The position numbers and the translations under genes were made by a program. The notes below the pieces were generated by a model, which had not been told where the DNA came from, searched no databases, and worked only from the letters and a program-made list of their open reading frames with translations. Below, in pieces: positions 35,970 to 43,597 of a stretch of 64,000 nt of DNA. The stretch is from contig PAPJ01000038.1 of the NCBI GenBank assembly GCA_002709045.1, positions 62,001-126,000 on the forward strand, written 5' to 3'. Numbering within the stretch: position 1 is the stretch's first letter; each line of letters opens with the position of its first letter. This DNA is from Planctomycetaceae bacterium. Lineage in GTDB: Bacteria; Planctomycetota; Planctomycetia; Pirellulales; Pirellulaceae.

Positions 35970-36054
35970 AGCTGTACGCAATCTGACACCTCAGCGGTAA
36001 GTGCACTTTGAATTACTACAGGCGTCGGTCTTTTCAATTAATAGGACATATTCC

Positions 36055-37425
36055 ATGACAAGCCACCAAAAATCATCGCGCCGTCAGTTCGTAAGCGGTA
36101 TGGCAGCAGGTTCTGCTGCTCTCATGCTCGGGCAAGGAACACGGGCAGAAGGATTCACCTCAGCAAATGACCGCCCCGTCTTTGCAACTATCGGTCTGCG
36201 AAACCAGGGCGTATCGATCACTAATAAATCGACTAAGTTTGCAGATTTTGCCGCTTTGGCTGATGTAGATTCCAAGGTATTGGGAACCAATGTTGAGAAA
36301 CTAACAGAGCGACAGGGTAAAAAACCAGATTCCTATGCTGATTACCGGCATGTTCTGGATCGTAAAGACATCGATGCCGTCATGATCGCCACACCAGATC
36401 ATTGGCATACCAAGATTGCCGTCGAAGCTATGCTTGCTGGAAAGGATGTTTACTGCGAGAAGCCTCTTACTCTGACTATCGCCGAAGGAAAGTTGATAGA
36501 GAAAATTGTCAAGAAAACGGGCCGCACATTCCAGGTTGGTACTATGCAGCGTACTGAATCAGGGAAGCGATTCCTGCAGGCGATCGCATTAGTTCGCGCC
36601 GGACGAATCGGGGATGTAAAAAAGGTAACCTGTGGAATTGGCGGGTTTGGGCCCTCTCCCGTAATCCCCGAAGCACCTGTACCAGCGGAACTTGATTGGG
36701 ATACATGGCTTGGTCCTGCACCCAAAGTCCCATATCGTGCATTACCGGAAATCCGTAAGGGATACGGTGGCGGTGTGCCTCTTTATAGCAATTGTCATTA
36801 TGCCTTCCGTAACTGGCACGCGTATTCCGGTGGTAAACTTACAGACTGGGGCGCACATCATGTTGATATTGCCTGTTGGGCAATCGGCGCCAGCGAAACC
36901 GGGCCAAGTAAGATAACTCCACTTAATTACACTTTCGATGTTGATTATGACAAAAAGGGCAACCCCACTGTTGCTGATAAATATGATATCGCCATTAACT
37001 ATAACATTAAGGCTGACATGCCCGGAGATATAGAATTACTCATTACGAATGAAGGGGATAACGGTATTCTGTTTGAAGGAACAAAGGGTCGTTTCTTTGT
37101 AAATCGCGGAAAAATCGTAGGAGCGCCTGTCGAAGATCTGGCCAACAACCCACTGCCTGGCGGAGCAATCGACGAAGTTTACGGTGGTCCTGTTCCGGAA
37201 AACCACACGCTAAATTTCATTGAGGCAATCAACGCCGCTAGACAGCCGATCTCGGACGTCTGGACTCATAATCGCATGCTTGAGATATGCCACCTCTCCA
37301 ACATTGCTATGCGGCTTGATCGAGCACTTGAATGGGATCCCGTCAAGCGAGTAGTGATCGGTGATAAGTTGGCGAACTCATTCTTGTCGCGTGACAACCG
37401 CAAAGGATACGAAATTAATATGTAA
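36055..37425 (+). CDS. Gfo/Idh/MocA family oxidoreductase, Tat-exported
   Basis: A 456-residue protein from ATG 36055 (AGGA upstream); the open frame to 36001 is rejected because the Tat signal (SRRQFVSGMAAGSAALMLGQG) then starts near the N-terminus. The NAD-binding half has FADFAALADVD and AVMIATPDHWHTKIAVEAM, and the EKP of DVYCEKPLTLT is the family's catalytic Lys site. The C-terminal half has LDWDTWLGPAP, NWHAYSGGKLTDWGAHHVDI with the substrate His residues, and a standard end. Export with a bound nicotinamide cofactor is typical for planctomycete members, as is 3-keto sugar formation. It ends 27 bases before a strong terminator, so it is probably a single-gene transcript. Confidence 0.93.
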   Translation: MTSHQKSSRRQFVSGMAAGSAALMLGQGTRAEGFTSANDRPVFATIGLRNQGVSITNKSTKFADFAALADVDSKVLGTNVEKLTERQGKKPDSYADYRHVLDRKDIDAVMIATPDHWHTKIAVEAMLAGKDVYCEKPLTLTIAEGKLIEKIVKKTGRTFQVGTMQRTESGKRFLQAIALVRAGRIGDVKKVTCGIGGFGPSPVIPEAPVPAELDWDTWLGPAPKVPYRALPEIRKGYGGGVPLYSNCHYAFRNWHAYSGGKLTDWGAHHVDIACWAIGASETGPSKITPLNYTFDVDYDKKGNPTVADKYDIAINYNIKADMPGDIELLITNEGDNGILFEGTKGRFFVNRGKIVGAPVEDLANNPLPGGAIDEVYGGPVPENHTLNFIEAINAARQPISDVWTHNRMLEICHLSNIAMRLDRALEWDPVKRVVIGDKLANSFLSRDNRKGYEINM

Positions 37426-37452
37426 TATTCGTCTCGCATTAATTTACTCACG

Positions 37453-37488
37453 AAAACTACGTCTGGTTATTCACTGGGCGTAGTTTTT
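37453..37488 (+). terminator. Intrinsic terminator after the Gfo/Idh/MocA gene
   Basis: AAAACTACG (37453-37461) is perfectly complementary to CGTAGTTTT (37479-37487), extended inwards by a G-U and a C-G pair, with a T run (TTTTT) at the 3' side. The matching A run on the 5' side may let it act on both strands. It separates the oxidoreductase from the permease gene at 37508. Confidence 0.8.
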
Positions 37489-37507
37489 CTATAAGGTAAT
37501 ACTCTTC

Positions 37508-38830
37508 ATGACGAAATTTAAGGAACCCGATCAACGCGACGAACTAAAACGCGAACTCGGCGTATTTCAGGCTATGATGCTTGGACTGGGTAGTATTATG
37601 GGTACCGGCGTATTCGTAAGTATTGGGCTCGGAGCCGAGATCGCTGGTAACGCTATTATCTTAGCAATCCTAAGTGCCGCGATGCTGGCTATGTGTAACG
37701 GGATCAGCAGCGCACAACTTGCCGCAAATCATCCCGTCAGCGGGGGTACCTATGAATACGGTTATCGCTGGTTAAATCCCAGACTTGGATTTGCTGCCGG
37801 CTGGATGTTTATGTTTGCGAAATCATCTTCAGCAGCAACGGCGGCGCTTGGTGTTAGCGGATACGTGCTCCACCTTTTTGACACTAAGCAAATCCCGGTA
37901 ACTCTTTTGGCCATCATTGCGATCGCAGTACTATCGCTAATTACACTAACTGGTATCCGTCGCAGCAGTATGGTTAATACTGTAATAGTCACGCTGACAA
38001 TTCTAACGCTGCTACTTTTCGCAATTACCGGATTCTTATCAGAGGTTACTCACCAAAATCATTCCGTTTCCGGTAGTCTGACCGCTGTTTTCGCTGACAC
38101 AACGAACCTCTTCGAAGCAATCGCATTAATGTTCGTGGCTTACACTGGTTATGGCCGTATTGCCACATTAGGCGAGGAGGTCAAATCACCGCGACAAACC
38201 ATTCCTAAAGCAATTATTATGACTCTCGTGTTATCGATGACACTATATATTTTGGTCTGCGCGACGGCTCTCAAAACGGTTGGGGCAGGGGAATTTGGAA
38301 GGCTGGCAAATCAGGAGGTCGCACCTTTACACGCAATCTCCCTACAGTTTGAGAACGGTTTAATTAGTGTTCTCATTGGTGTCGGTGCGATAACGGCCAT
38401 GGTGGGTGTGTTGTTAAACCTTATCCTTGGTTTATCACGGGTTCTAATGGCAATGGGGCGACGGCGGGATGTTCCCGCAAAACTGGCCGTGGTCCATCAA
38501 GAGTCCGCCGTTCCTCGTTCAGCAACCATTGTTGTCGCTTTGCTGATCAGCTTGTTGGCACTTATGGGTGATGTAAAGCTAACCTGGTCATTCAGTGCCT
38601 TCACTGTTCTTATTTACTACGCACTGACGAACCTATGTGCGATACGTCTTAAGTCCGATGAAAGGATGTATCCGATCTGGATCTCCTATCTTGGTCTAGC
38701 GGGCTGCCTTTTTCTTTCATTCTGGATAGAGTGGACTGTCTTCGGATTCGGGGCGGGCGTGTTGGGACTGGGATTAATCTGGCAATCCGTCGTACCAGGT
38801 CGTCTGCCGTCTTCTAAAGCAACTCCCTGA
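37508..38830 (+). CDS. APC-superfamily amino acid permease
   Basis: A 440-residue inner-membrane transporter of the amino acid-polyamine-organocation superfamily (PF13520). The N-terminal hallmark LGVFQAMMLGLGSIMGTGVFVSIG contains the unwound first helix (GSIMGTGVF) that contacts the amino acid backbone. About twelve hydrophobic segments follow, with YTGYGRIATLGEEVKSPRQTIPKAI in the middle as in LAT/cationic amino acid transporters. Substrate specificity cannot be read from the sequence. It starts 20 bases after a terminator and its 3' end overlaps the convergent DUF1501 gene by 17 bases. It does not belong functionally with the glycan genes in any obvious way. Confidence 0.9.
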   Translation: MTKFKEPDQRDELKRELGVFQAMMLGLGSIMGTGVFVSIGLGAEIAGNAIILAILSAAMLAMCNGISSAQLAANHPVSGGTYEYGYRWLNPRLGFAAGWMFMFAKSSSAATAALGVSGYVLHLFDTKQIPVTLLAIIAIAVLSLITLTGIRRSSMVNTVIVTLTILTLLLFAITGFLSEVTHQNHSVSGSLTAVFADTTNLFEAIALMFVAYTGYGRIATLGEEVKSPRQTIPKAIIMTLVLSMTLYILVCATALKTVGAGEFGRLANQEVAPLHAISLQFENGLISVLIGVGAITAMVGVLLNLILGLSRVLMAMGRRRDVPAKLAVVHQESAVPRSATIVVALLISLLALMGDVKLTWSFSAFTVLIYYALTNLCAIRLKSDERMYPIWISYLGLAGCLFLSFWIEWTVFGFGAGVLGLGLIWQSVVPGRLPSSKATP

Positions 38831-40169
38831 TCACTTTACCCGACGGGAGAATATGGATCGGTCTTCCAAAATAATCGGGGATCGTCTTTTCGTGATTGAT
38901 TCCTAAATGGTGATATACTGTTGCCAGTAAATCCTGAGGTGTCAGCGGTCGTTCGACGGGATGTTCACCATGACGATTGGTCGCGCCAATCACCTGACCC
39001 ATACGATACCCTCCACCTGATACCAATGCGCTGTAAGCCTGAGGCCAGTGATCACGTCCATAAGAATTATTCGGGGGGCCATAACGCATTTTTGGAGTTC
39101 GCCCAAATTCACCGACAACAACAACCAATACTTTTTCATCAAGGCCGCGATCATACAGATCTCCGATGAGGGCTGACAGGCACTGATCCAAGTACGGCAA
39201 TCGCAGTCTCATATATTTTGCAAAGTGCCCCGGTCGCTGCGCATTCCCGGGATGATCATCCCAATTCGTATACTCGTCCCCTGTCTTTGGAGTATTGCAA
39301 TATATATTGATAACAGGAACACCGGCCTCTGCCAGGCGCCGGGCCAACAGGCAACTCTGTCCCCAGGTATTTAATCCGTATTTCCGGCGTAAGTCCTCCG
39401 GTTCCTGCGTTATATCAAAGGCGGTTGCCGCCGCAGAACTACTCAGCATCTGATAGGCTAAACGTCTAAATTCATCGACACCTTCCAACTCACCATTAAC
39501 ATCCAGTTCTTTTCGCAGTTTATCCACCTGAGCGAGCAAATTCCTGCGATTAACCAGTTGCTTCGCGTCTCTTCCAACATTAAGTCGCAACTGACCTACA
39601 TTAAAGTTCGTTTTTGAGGGATCTCCAACGACAAATGAATCATGATGTAGTCCGAGATAGGTTGGTTGCGTCATATACGGATGCCGCGGTAGTGCAACAT
39701 ATGGGGGCAGACCTCTAGAGAAACCTAACATTTTGCTGGTAACATGACCGAAATCAGGATGTTCACTTTTTGATTGAGAACTGGGATCCAGTTTACCCGG
39801 ACGTTTCCCAGTAAGCGCAACAATACCGCCATCACTATGAATACTAACATCATGATTCAGCGAACGAATTAGAGTTATTTTATCGGCGATTTTCGCCTGT
39901 AACGGGAAGTGCTCACATATATCCATCCCGGGGACAACGGTTTTAATGCTGCCAAACTGACTACGTATCTCAGACGGCGCGTCGGGCTTCATATCCCAGG
40001 TTTCGAACTGCGAGGCACCCCCGTGCTGATAAAGCATGATTACAGATGTGTCTTGCTGTAAATTACCCGCAGAGGCTCGTAATTTCATGACGTCAGGTAA
40101 GGTGATACCGCCCAGAGCTAATGCTCCGATCTGCATAAACCCTCGACGATCTACGATGTTCTTAGACAT
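38814..40169 (-). CDS. DUF1501 family Tat-exported protein (unpaired subtype)
   Basis: A 451-residue protein; the N-terminal VDRRGFMQIGALALGGITLPDVM is a twin-arginine signal. DUF1501 landmarks are YQHGGASQFETWDMKPDAPSEIR, GQSCLLARRLAEAGVPVINIY, WDDHPG, VVGEFGRTPKM, YGRDHWPQAYSALVSGGG and MGQVIGATNRHGE. It shares APSEIR and GRDHW with the copy at 25201. No cytochrome gene adjoins it. Its 3' end overlaps the permease by 17 bases on the opposite strand; upstream it shares a divergent control region with the gene at 40298. Function unknown. Confidence 0.92.
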   Translation of the reverse strand: MSKNIVDRRGFMQIGALALGGITLPDVMKLRASAGNLQQDTSVIMLYQHGGASQFETWDMKPDAPSEIRSQFGSIKTVVPGMDICEHFPLQAKIADKITLIRSLNHDVSIHSDGGIVALTGKRPGKLDPSSQSKSEHPDFGHVTSKMLGFSRGLPPYVALPRHPYMTQPTYLGLHHDSFVVGDPSKTNFNVGQLRLNVGRDAKQLVNRRNLLAQVDKLRKELDVNGELEGVDEFRRLAYQMLSSSAAATAFDITQEPEDLRRKYGLNTWGQSCLLARRLAEAGVPVINIYCNTPKTGDEYTNWDDHPGNAQRPGHFAKYMRLRLPYLDQCLSALIGDLYDRGLDEKVLVVVVGEFGRTPKMRYGPPNNSYGRDHWPQAYSALVSGGGYRMGQVIGATNRHGEHPVERPLTPQDLLATVYHHLGINHEKTIPDYFGRPIHILPSGKVIRELL

Positions 40170-40210
40170 ACTCGTATTTTACTAACTACTTAACAATACT
40201 AGCTATCGCA

Positions 40211-40251
40211 AAACATTATTAAATGTTTATGTGCCTGCATAGTATTATAAT
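40211..40251 (+). promoter_or_regulatory. Dyad next to a TATAAT box in divergent promoter region
   Basis: AAACATT-ATTA-AATGTTT (40211-40228) is a perfect 7-4-7 dyad. TATAAT lies at 40246-40251, so the dyad sits where the -35 contact of a plus-strand promoter for the gene at 40298 would be. There is no good -35 hexamer, which suits a promoter that needs or is blocked by a regulator at the dyad. The divergent DUF1501 gene starts at 40169. Confidence 0.45.
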
Positions 40252-40297
40252 TCAAAGCAGTAATTAGATTCATCCGATATTTCCGGAATCAATATCA

Positions 40298-41815
40298 ATG
40301 CACCGTAAATGCCATTTAACTGCCGTTATCCTAGTCGTCATTTTACAAACCTTACCAACGCCTGCAGATGATTCGATAATTAATATCGGAAATCGTAGGG
40401 AACTCTTTGTTGATGACCATCTCATTCATTCGAAGACAGGCGAAATAGCTCTTAAATTACATCACCCACAGGCCCGGGAGGTTGCTCTAAACTTCGATCG
40501 CCCCTGGGAAGGTAATACATCCGGATATCCAACCGTCATGTTTGACGGACAGGTCTACAGAATGATCTATCGCGGCCACCGAATGATCTGGGAATCAGGT
40601 AAATTGTTGATGGCCAATAGCCCGGTAGTATGCTACGCGGAAAGCCAGGATGGAATTAACTGGGTCCGTCCAAACTTAAATATAGTGAAATGGCAGGGTA
40701 AAGACCGAGATAAACTAAGTACTCCTACTTCCAATAACATCGTCTGGGGGGGCAGTCCCTATTCCGGCACGTTTGTACCTTTTGAGGATAAAAACCCGGC
40801 TTGCCAAGCACAACAGCGTTTCAAGGCAGTAGGTGGCAACCATAAAGTTGGGCTTCACCTTTTCACTTCAAGTGATGCCATCCATTGGACTAAAAGCGAC
40901 CATGCTATTTTCCATGAGGGGGCTCTCGACTCTATGAACACACTTTTTTGGGATGCGTCTCGTGAACGTTATACACTCTACTTTCGTACTGTTCGTAATA
41001 GTCTCCGTAGTATTGATATGGTTCACTCGAAAAATTTAAAGACCTGGTCTAATCCCAAGCCATTAACCTATGGGAACTCTCCACCACAACAGATGTACAC
41101 GAATGGCATTGCACCTTACTATCGAGCTCCACACATCATGCTTGGTTTTCCTACGCGGTATACCGCGCGATCGCTAACCTCAAGACTGTCATCACTACCA
41201 CCCGTAAATCTTCGAAAGGAATTAGGCGATGCTTACGCACGTGTAGCCTCGGACTTATCTGACGGGTTGTTTATGTCAACGCGAAATGGTGTGGTGTTTG
41301 ATCGCTGGGACGAGGCATTTATCCGTCCCCACCGGGAAACATCCAACGCTCCCTCTCATTGGATGTACGGGGACAACTATCAGGGATACGGATTATTCCC
41401 TACGATCGATGAAAATGGGCTGGAGGAAACATCTTTTTTGGTGAGCCATGGATACTGGCAGGAATACAAATCCTATATTCAACGTTACTCGATACGTCCA
41501 GACGGATTTGTGTCGCTAAACGCGAAGTATTCGGGGGGTGAGGTTATCACCAAACAATTACTATTTGCTGGTACGAAACTCGAATTGAACTACGCAACTT
41601 CAGCGGCAGGCTCAGTAAGGGTGGAACTTCAAGACAACAACGGGAATATTTTATCAGGATATTCACTGGAAGATTGTACCGAATTAACCGGAAACAAAAT
41701 CAGCCAGACAGTTAGCTGGAGTGGTGAAGACCTCGGGCGCCATTCTGGAACACCAATTAGAATACGTTTCGCGCTGAAGGACGCTGACTTATATTCGTTC
41801 CGGTTTTTCCAGTAA
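40298..41815 (+). CDS. Secreted five-bladed propeller protein, glycosidase-like
   Basis: A 505-residue protein with a signal peptide (residues ~1-24). It belongs to a family common in planctomycetes that starts with INIGNRRELFVDDHLI and LKLHHPQAREV and is usually annotated as glycosyl-hydrolase-like. Repeated propeller strands with acidic residues follow: VMFDGQVYRMIYRGHR, VVCYAESQDGINWVRPNL, LHLFTSSDAIHWTKSDH and WDASRERYTLYFRTV. This resembles GH32/GH43/GH68-type five-blade propellers. A C-terminal beta domain (VRVELQDNNGNILSGYSLEDC ... RIRFALKDADLYSFRFFQ) is characteristic. No substrate can be assigned, and the catalytic acids are not certain. Confidence 0.8.
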   Translation: MHRKCHLTAVILVVILQTLPTPADDSIINIGNRRELFVDDHLIHSKTGEIALKLHHPQAREVALNFDRPWEGNTSGYPTVMFDGQVYRMIYRGHRMIWESGKLLMANSPVVCYAESQDGINWVRPNLNIVKWQGKDRDKLSTPTSNNIVWGGSPYSGTFVPFEDKNPACQAQQRFKAVGGNHKVGLHLFTSSDAIHWTKSDHAIFHEGALDSMNTLFWDASRERYTLYFRTVRNSLRSIDMVHSKNLKTWSNPKPLTYGNSPPQQMYTNGIAPYYRAPHIMLGFPTRYTARSLTSRLSSLPPVNLRKELGDAYARVASDLSDGLFMSTRNGVVFDRWDEAFIRPHRETSNAPSHWMYGDNYQGYGLFPTIDENGLEETSFLVSHGYWQEYKSYIQRYSIRPDGFVSLNAKYSGGEVITKQLLFAGTKLELNYATSAAGSVRVELQDNNGNILSGYSLEDCTELTGNKISQTVSWSGEDLGRHSGTPIRIRFALKDADLYSFRFFQ

Positions 41816-41826
41816 CTATCAACAAA

Positions 41827-42588
41827 TCATCTAATAAAGATCACCTGGCGTTTCGCGCGGTTAATTCCCACCAGACCTTTGCCCGTGCTATCAACGGAAA
41901 TACCCTGACCAGTAAACGGGACATCGATCGTCTGGTGAAACTCCAGCGTATTGCCCTTCCGTGGAATCTTTAACACATATATTTCCTGCTCGTCATGACC
42001 TGTCACTAGCAGACGATCCTGATACCACACTCCGCCGGACAAACTATAATTACCAAGTCTGGCAATCAAATCAGGAGGATATTTCCAGCGAAATCGCTCC
42101 TGAAAGTCGTTGTCAAATTCAACCAAAAATGTATCTTCGTTGGCGTCCCCGTATCTCGCAAAATTACACAACCATCGGTTACCTCGTCTTACAATCCAAG
42201 TTAAACTTCCCCCATAATCATAAAAGTCATGCCATGATTTCAGTTTCATCGACACAGGATTCAGCGCCATTACCTGACTTCTTTCAGGTATTTTCGGATA
42301 ATTCGAATGAGCACAAAGGATCTGTTTCTTCCAGACGAATCCACTATTTAAATGAATTGCATCGCCGCTACTAAGTCCCATAAACTCGCCAGTCTTACGA
42401 TTGTATTTAGCAATTTCGCGGTTGTTTACGGCAAATACAAATCCTCCAAACGTCACTGCCGCCTGTACTGCCTGAGGCGAATCAAGGCGACTTATTTCCC
42501 GGAACTTATCGGCGGCGTGCAGCGGTGAAATTATCTGCACGACAATGATTAACGATACTATCAGAGAACTAACGGGGAACATTCTCAT
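41827..42588 (-). CDS. Secreted beta-propeller protein of unknown function
   Basis: A 253-residue protein with a signal peptide (residues ~1-25, ending SPLHAADK). The mature part shows propeller-like repeats: AVTFGGFVFAVNNREIAKYNRKTGE, VMALNPVSMKLKSW, LTWIVRRGNRWLCNFARYG, GGVWYQDRLLVTGHDEQEIYVLKIP and GQGISVDSTGKGLVGINRAKRQVIFI. I cannot give a catalytic function. Its ATG overlaps the stop of the upstream PI-PLC-like gene (TAATG at 42586-42590), so translation of the two is coupled and they probably act together. Convergent with the gene ending at 41815. Confidence 0.75.
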   Translation of the reverse strand: MRMFPVSSLIVSLIIVVQIISPLHAADKFREISRLDSPQAVQAAVTFGGFVFAVNNREIAKYNRKTGEFMGLSSGDAIHLNSGFVWKKQILCAHSNYPKIPERSQVMALNPVSMKLKSWHDFYDYGGSLTWIVRRGNRWLCNFARYGDANEDTFLVEFDNDFQERFRWKYPPDLIARLGNYSLSGGVWYQDRLLVTGHDEQEIYVLKIPRKGNTLEFHQTIDVPFTGQGISVDSTGKGLVGINRAKRQVIFIR

Positions 42589-43535
42589 TACTTATTTTCC
42601 TTAATAAAGTTGTGTTGATAAATCGCCTGGCTTAATTCGGGAGTCATAAAGTCGGTTATCACGCATCCTAACTGCGTCTGCCTAGACTCATCTAAATATT
42701 TTATTAATTCGTTATTAATGGGCGCGCTAATTTTGTGGATATTCGGAATCCCTAGAACATTTTTTACATAACCACTTGTAAAATTTAAAAAGAGCAAATT
42801 ATCTTTATCCGGATGACTGGAATACTGAAATGTTTTTTTAATCAGTCCCCATTTGTTTTCGGCACTTGCCGGTTCAAAACGATCCTGAATAAAAAGATCT
42901 CGACTTTGATGAGCACCGCCGTGGCCCCAGTTTGTGGCGTCAATTCCAAAGGATTCCGTTGCTGGAAATCGCCTCAGTAAAACGATCTTACCCCGAACTT
43001 CCTTAAGACGAGGAATATTGTTTTCTGTGTGATACAGGGTCTTTTTGTTATCGATATATGTCCGCATAGTATCAGCAAACTGCCTGCTTATATTACGAGG
43101 TGAATGTTCCTGTTTTACGCTGAAAAGTATAATTTCTCTTGGATATTTATCGAGGTATTCCGACGCGGTTTTTTGAATTCCGTCGTACGTTTGCTTCTGA
43201 AAGACAGGACCGTGGTAAATCGTAAATTTATCGTTCTCGTGCCTGCATCGAATATCGAAAAATCTTACACCCGCGTTAAGTTGTTGAGCAATTGTCATGT
43301 TCTGACAGGCGGCTGTCCCCTTTAGTGGTTCAAACAGTGCGCCACTATTGTGAGTTCCCGGAATACTAAGTTCACTAAGACGTCGATCATCCGATAATTG
43401 AGTCATCCATGATTGCGGGTCTGCATCGATGAGCTCCGATTCTGCAATTACATTATCAAATACACACCAGACAACAACGAAGAGAATCAAGAACGAATGT
43501 CTGCATCGACCGTTAGGGTTCAGAATACTATTCAT
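42588..43535 (-). CDS. Phosphatidylinositol-specific phospholipase C-like protein, secreted
   Basis: A 315-residue protein with a signal peptide (residues ~12-31) and a PI-PLC X-type TIM-barrel (PF00388-like). His62 in SIPGTHNSGALFE and His108 in KFTIYHGPVF are the expected catalytic pair; AGVRFFDIRCRHEND and REIILFSVKQEHSPR complete the bacterial PI-PLC pattern. Such enzymes cleave phosphatidylinositol to diacylglycerol and cyclic inositol phosphate without calcium. Why a free-living planctomycete exports one is unclear; scavenging from eukaryotic membranes or GPI-type anchors is possible. Coupled by TAATG to a propeller gene and divergent from the sulfatase fusion at 43598. Confidence 0.87.
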   Translation of the reverse strand: MNSILNPNGRCRHSFLILFVVVWCVFDNVIAESELIDADPQSWMTQLSDDRRLSELSIPGTHNSGALFEPLKGTAACQNMTIAQQLNAGVRFFDIRCRHENDKFTIYHGPVFQKQTYDGIQKTASEYLDKYPREIILFSVKQEHSPRNISRQFADTMRTYIDNKKTLYHTENNIPRLKEVRGKIVLLRRFPATESFGIDATNWGHGGAHQSRDLFIQDRFEPASAENKWGLIKKTFQYSSHPDKDNLLFLNFTSGYVKNVLGIPNIHKISAPINNELIKYLDESRQTQLGCVITDFMTPELSQAIYQHNFIKENK

Positions 43536-43597
43536 TAAAGGTTGTCCTATAATGAAAGCTGTAGCCGTTTGTAGTTAGTAGTTTCAGGTTTCGTTTC

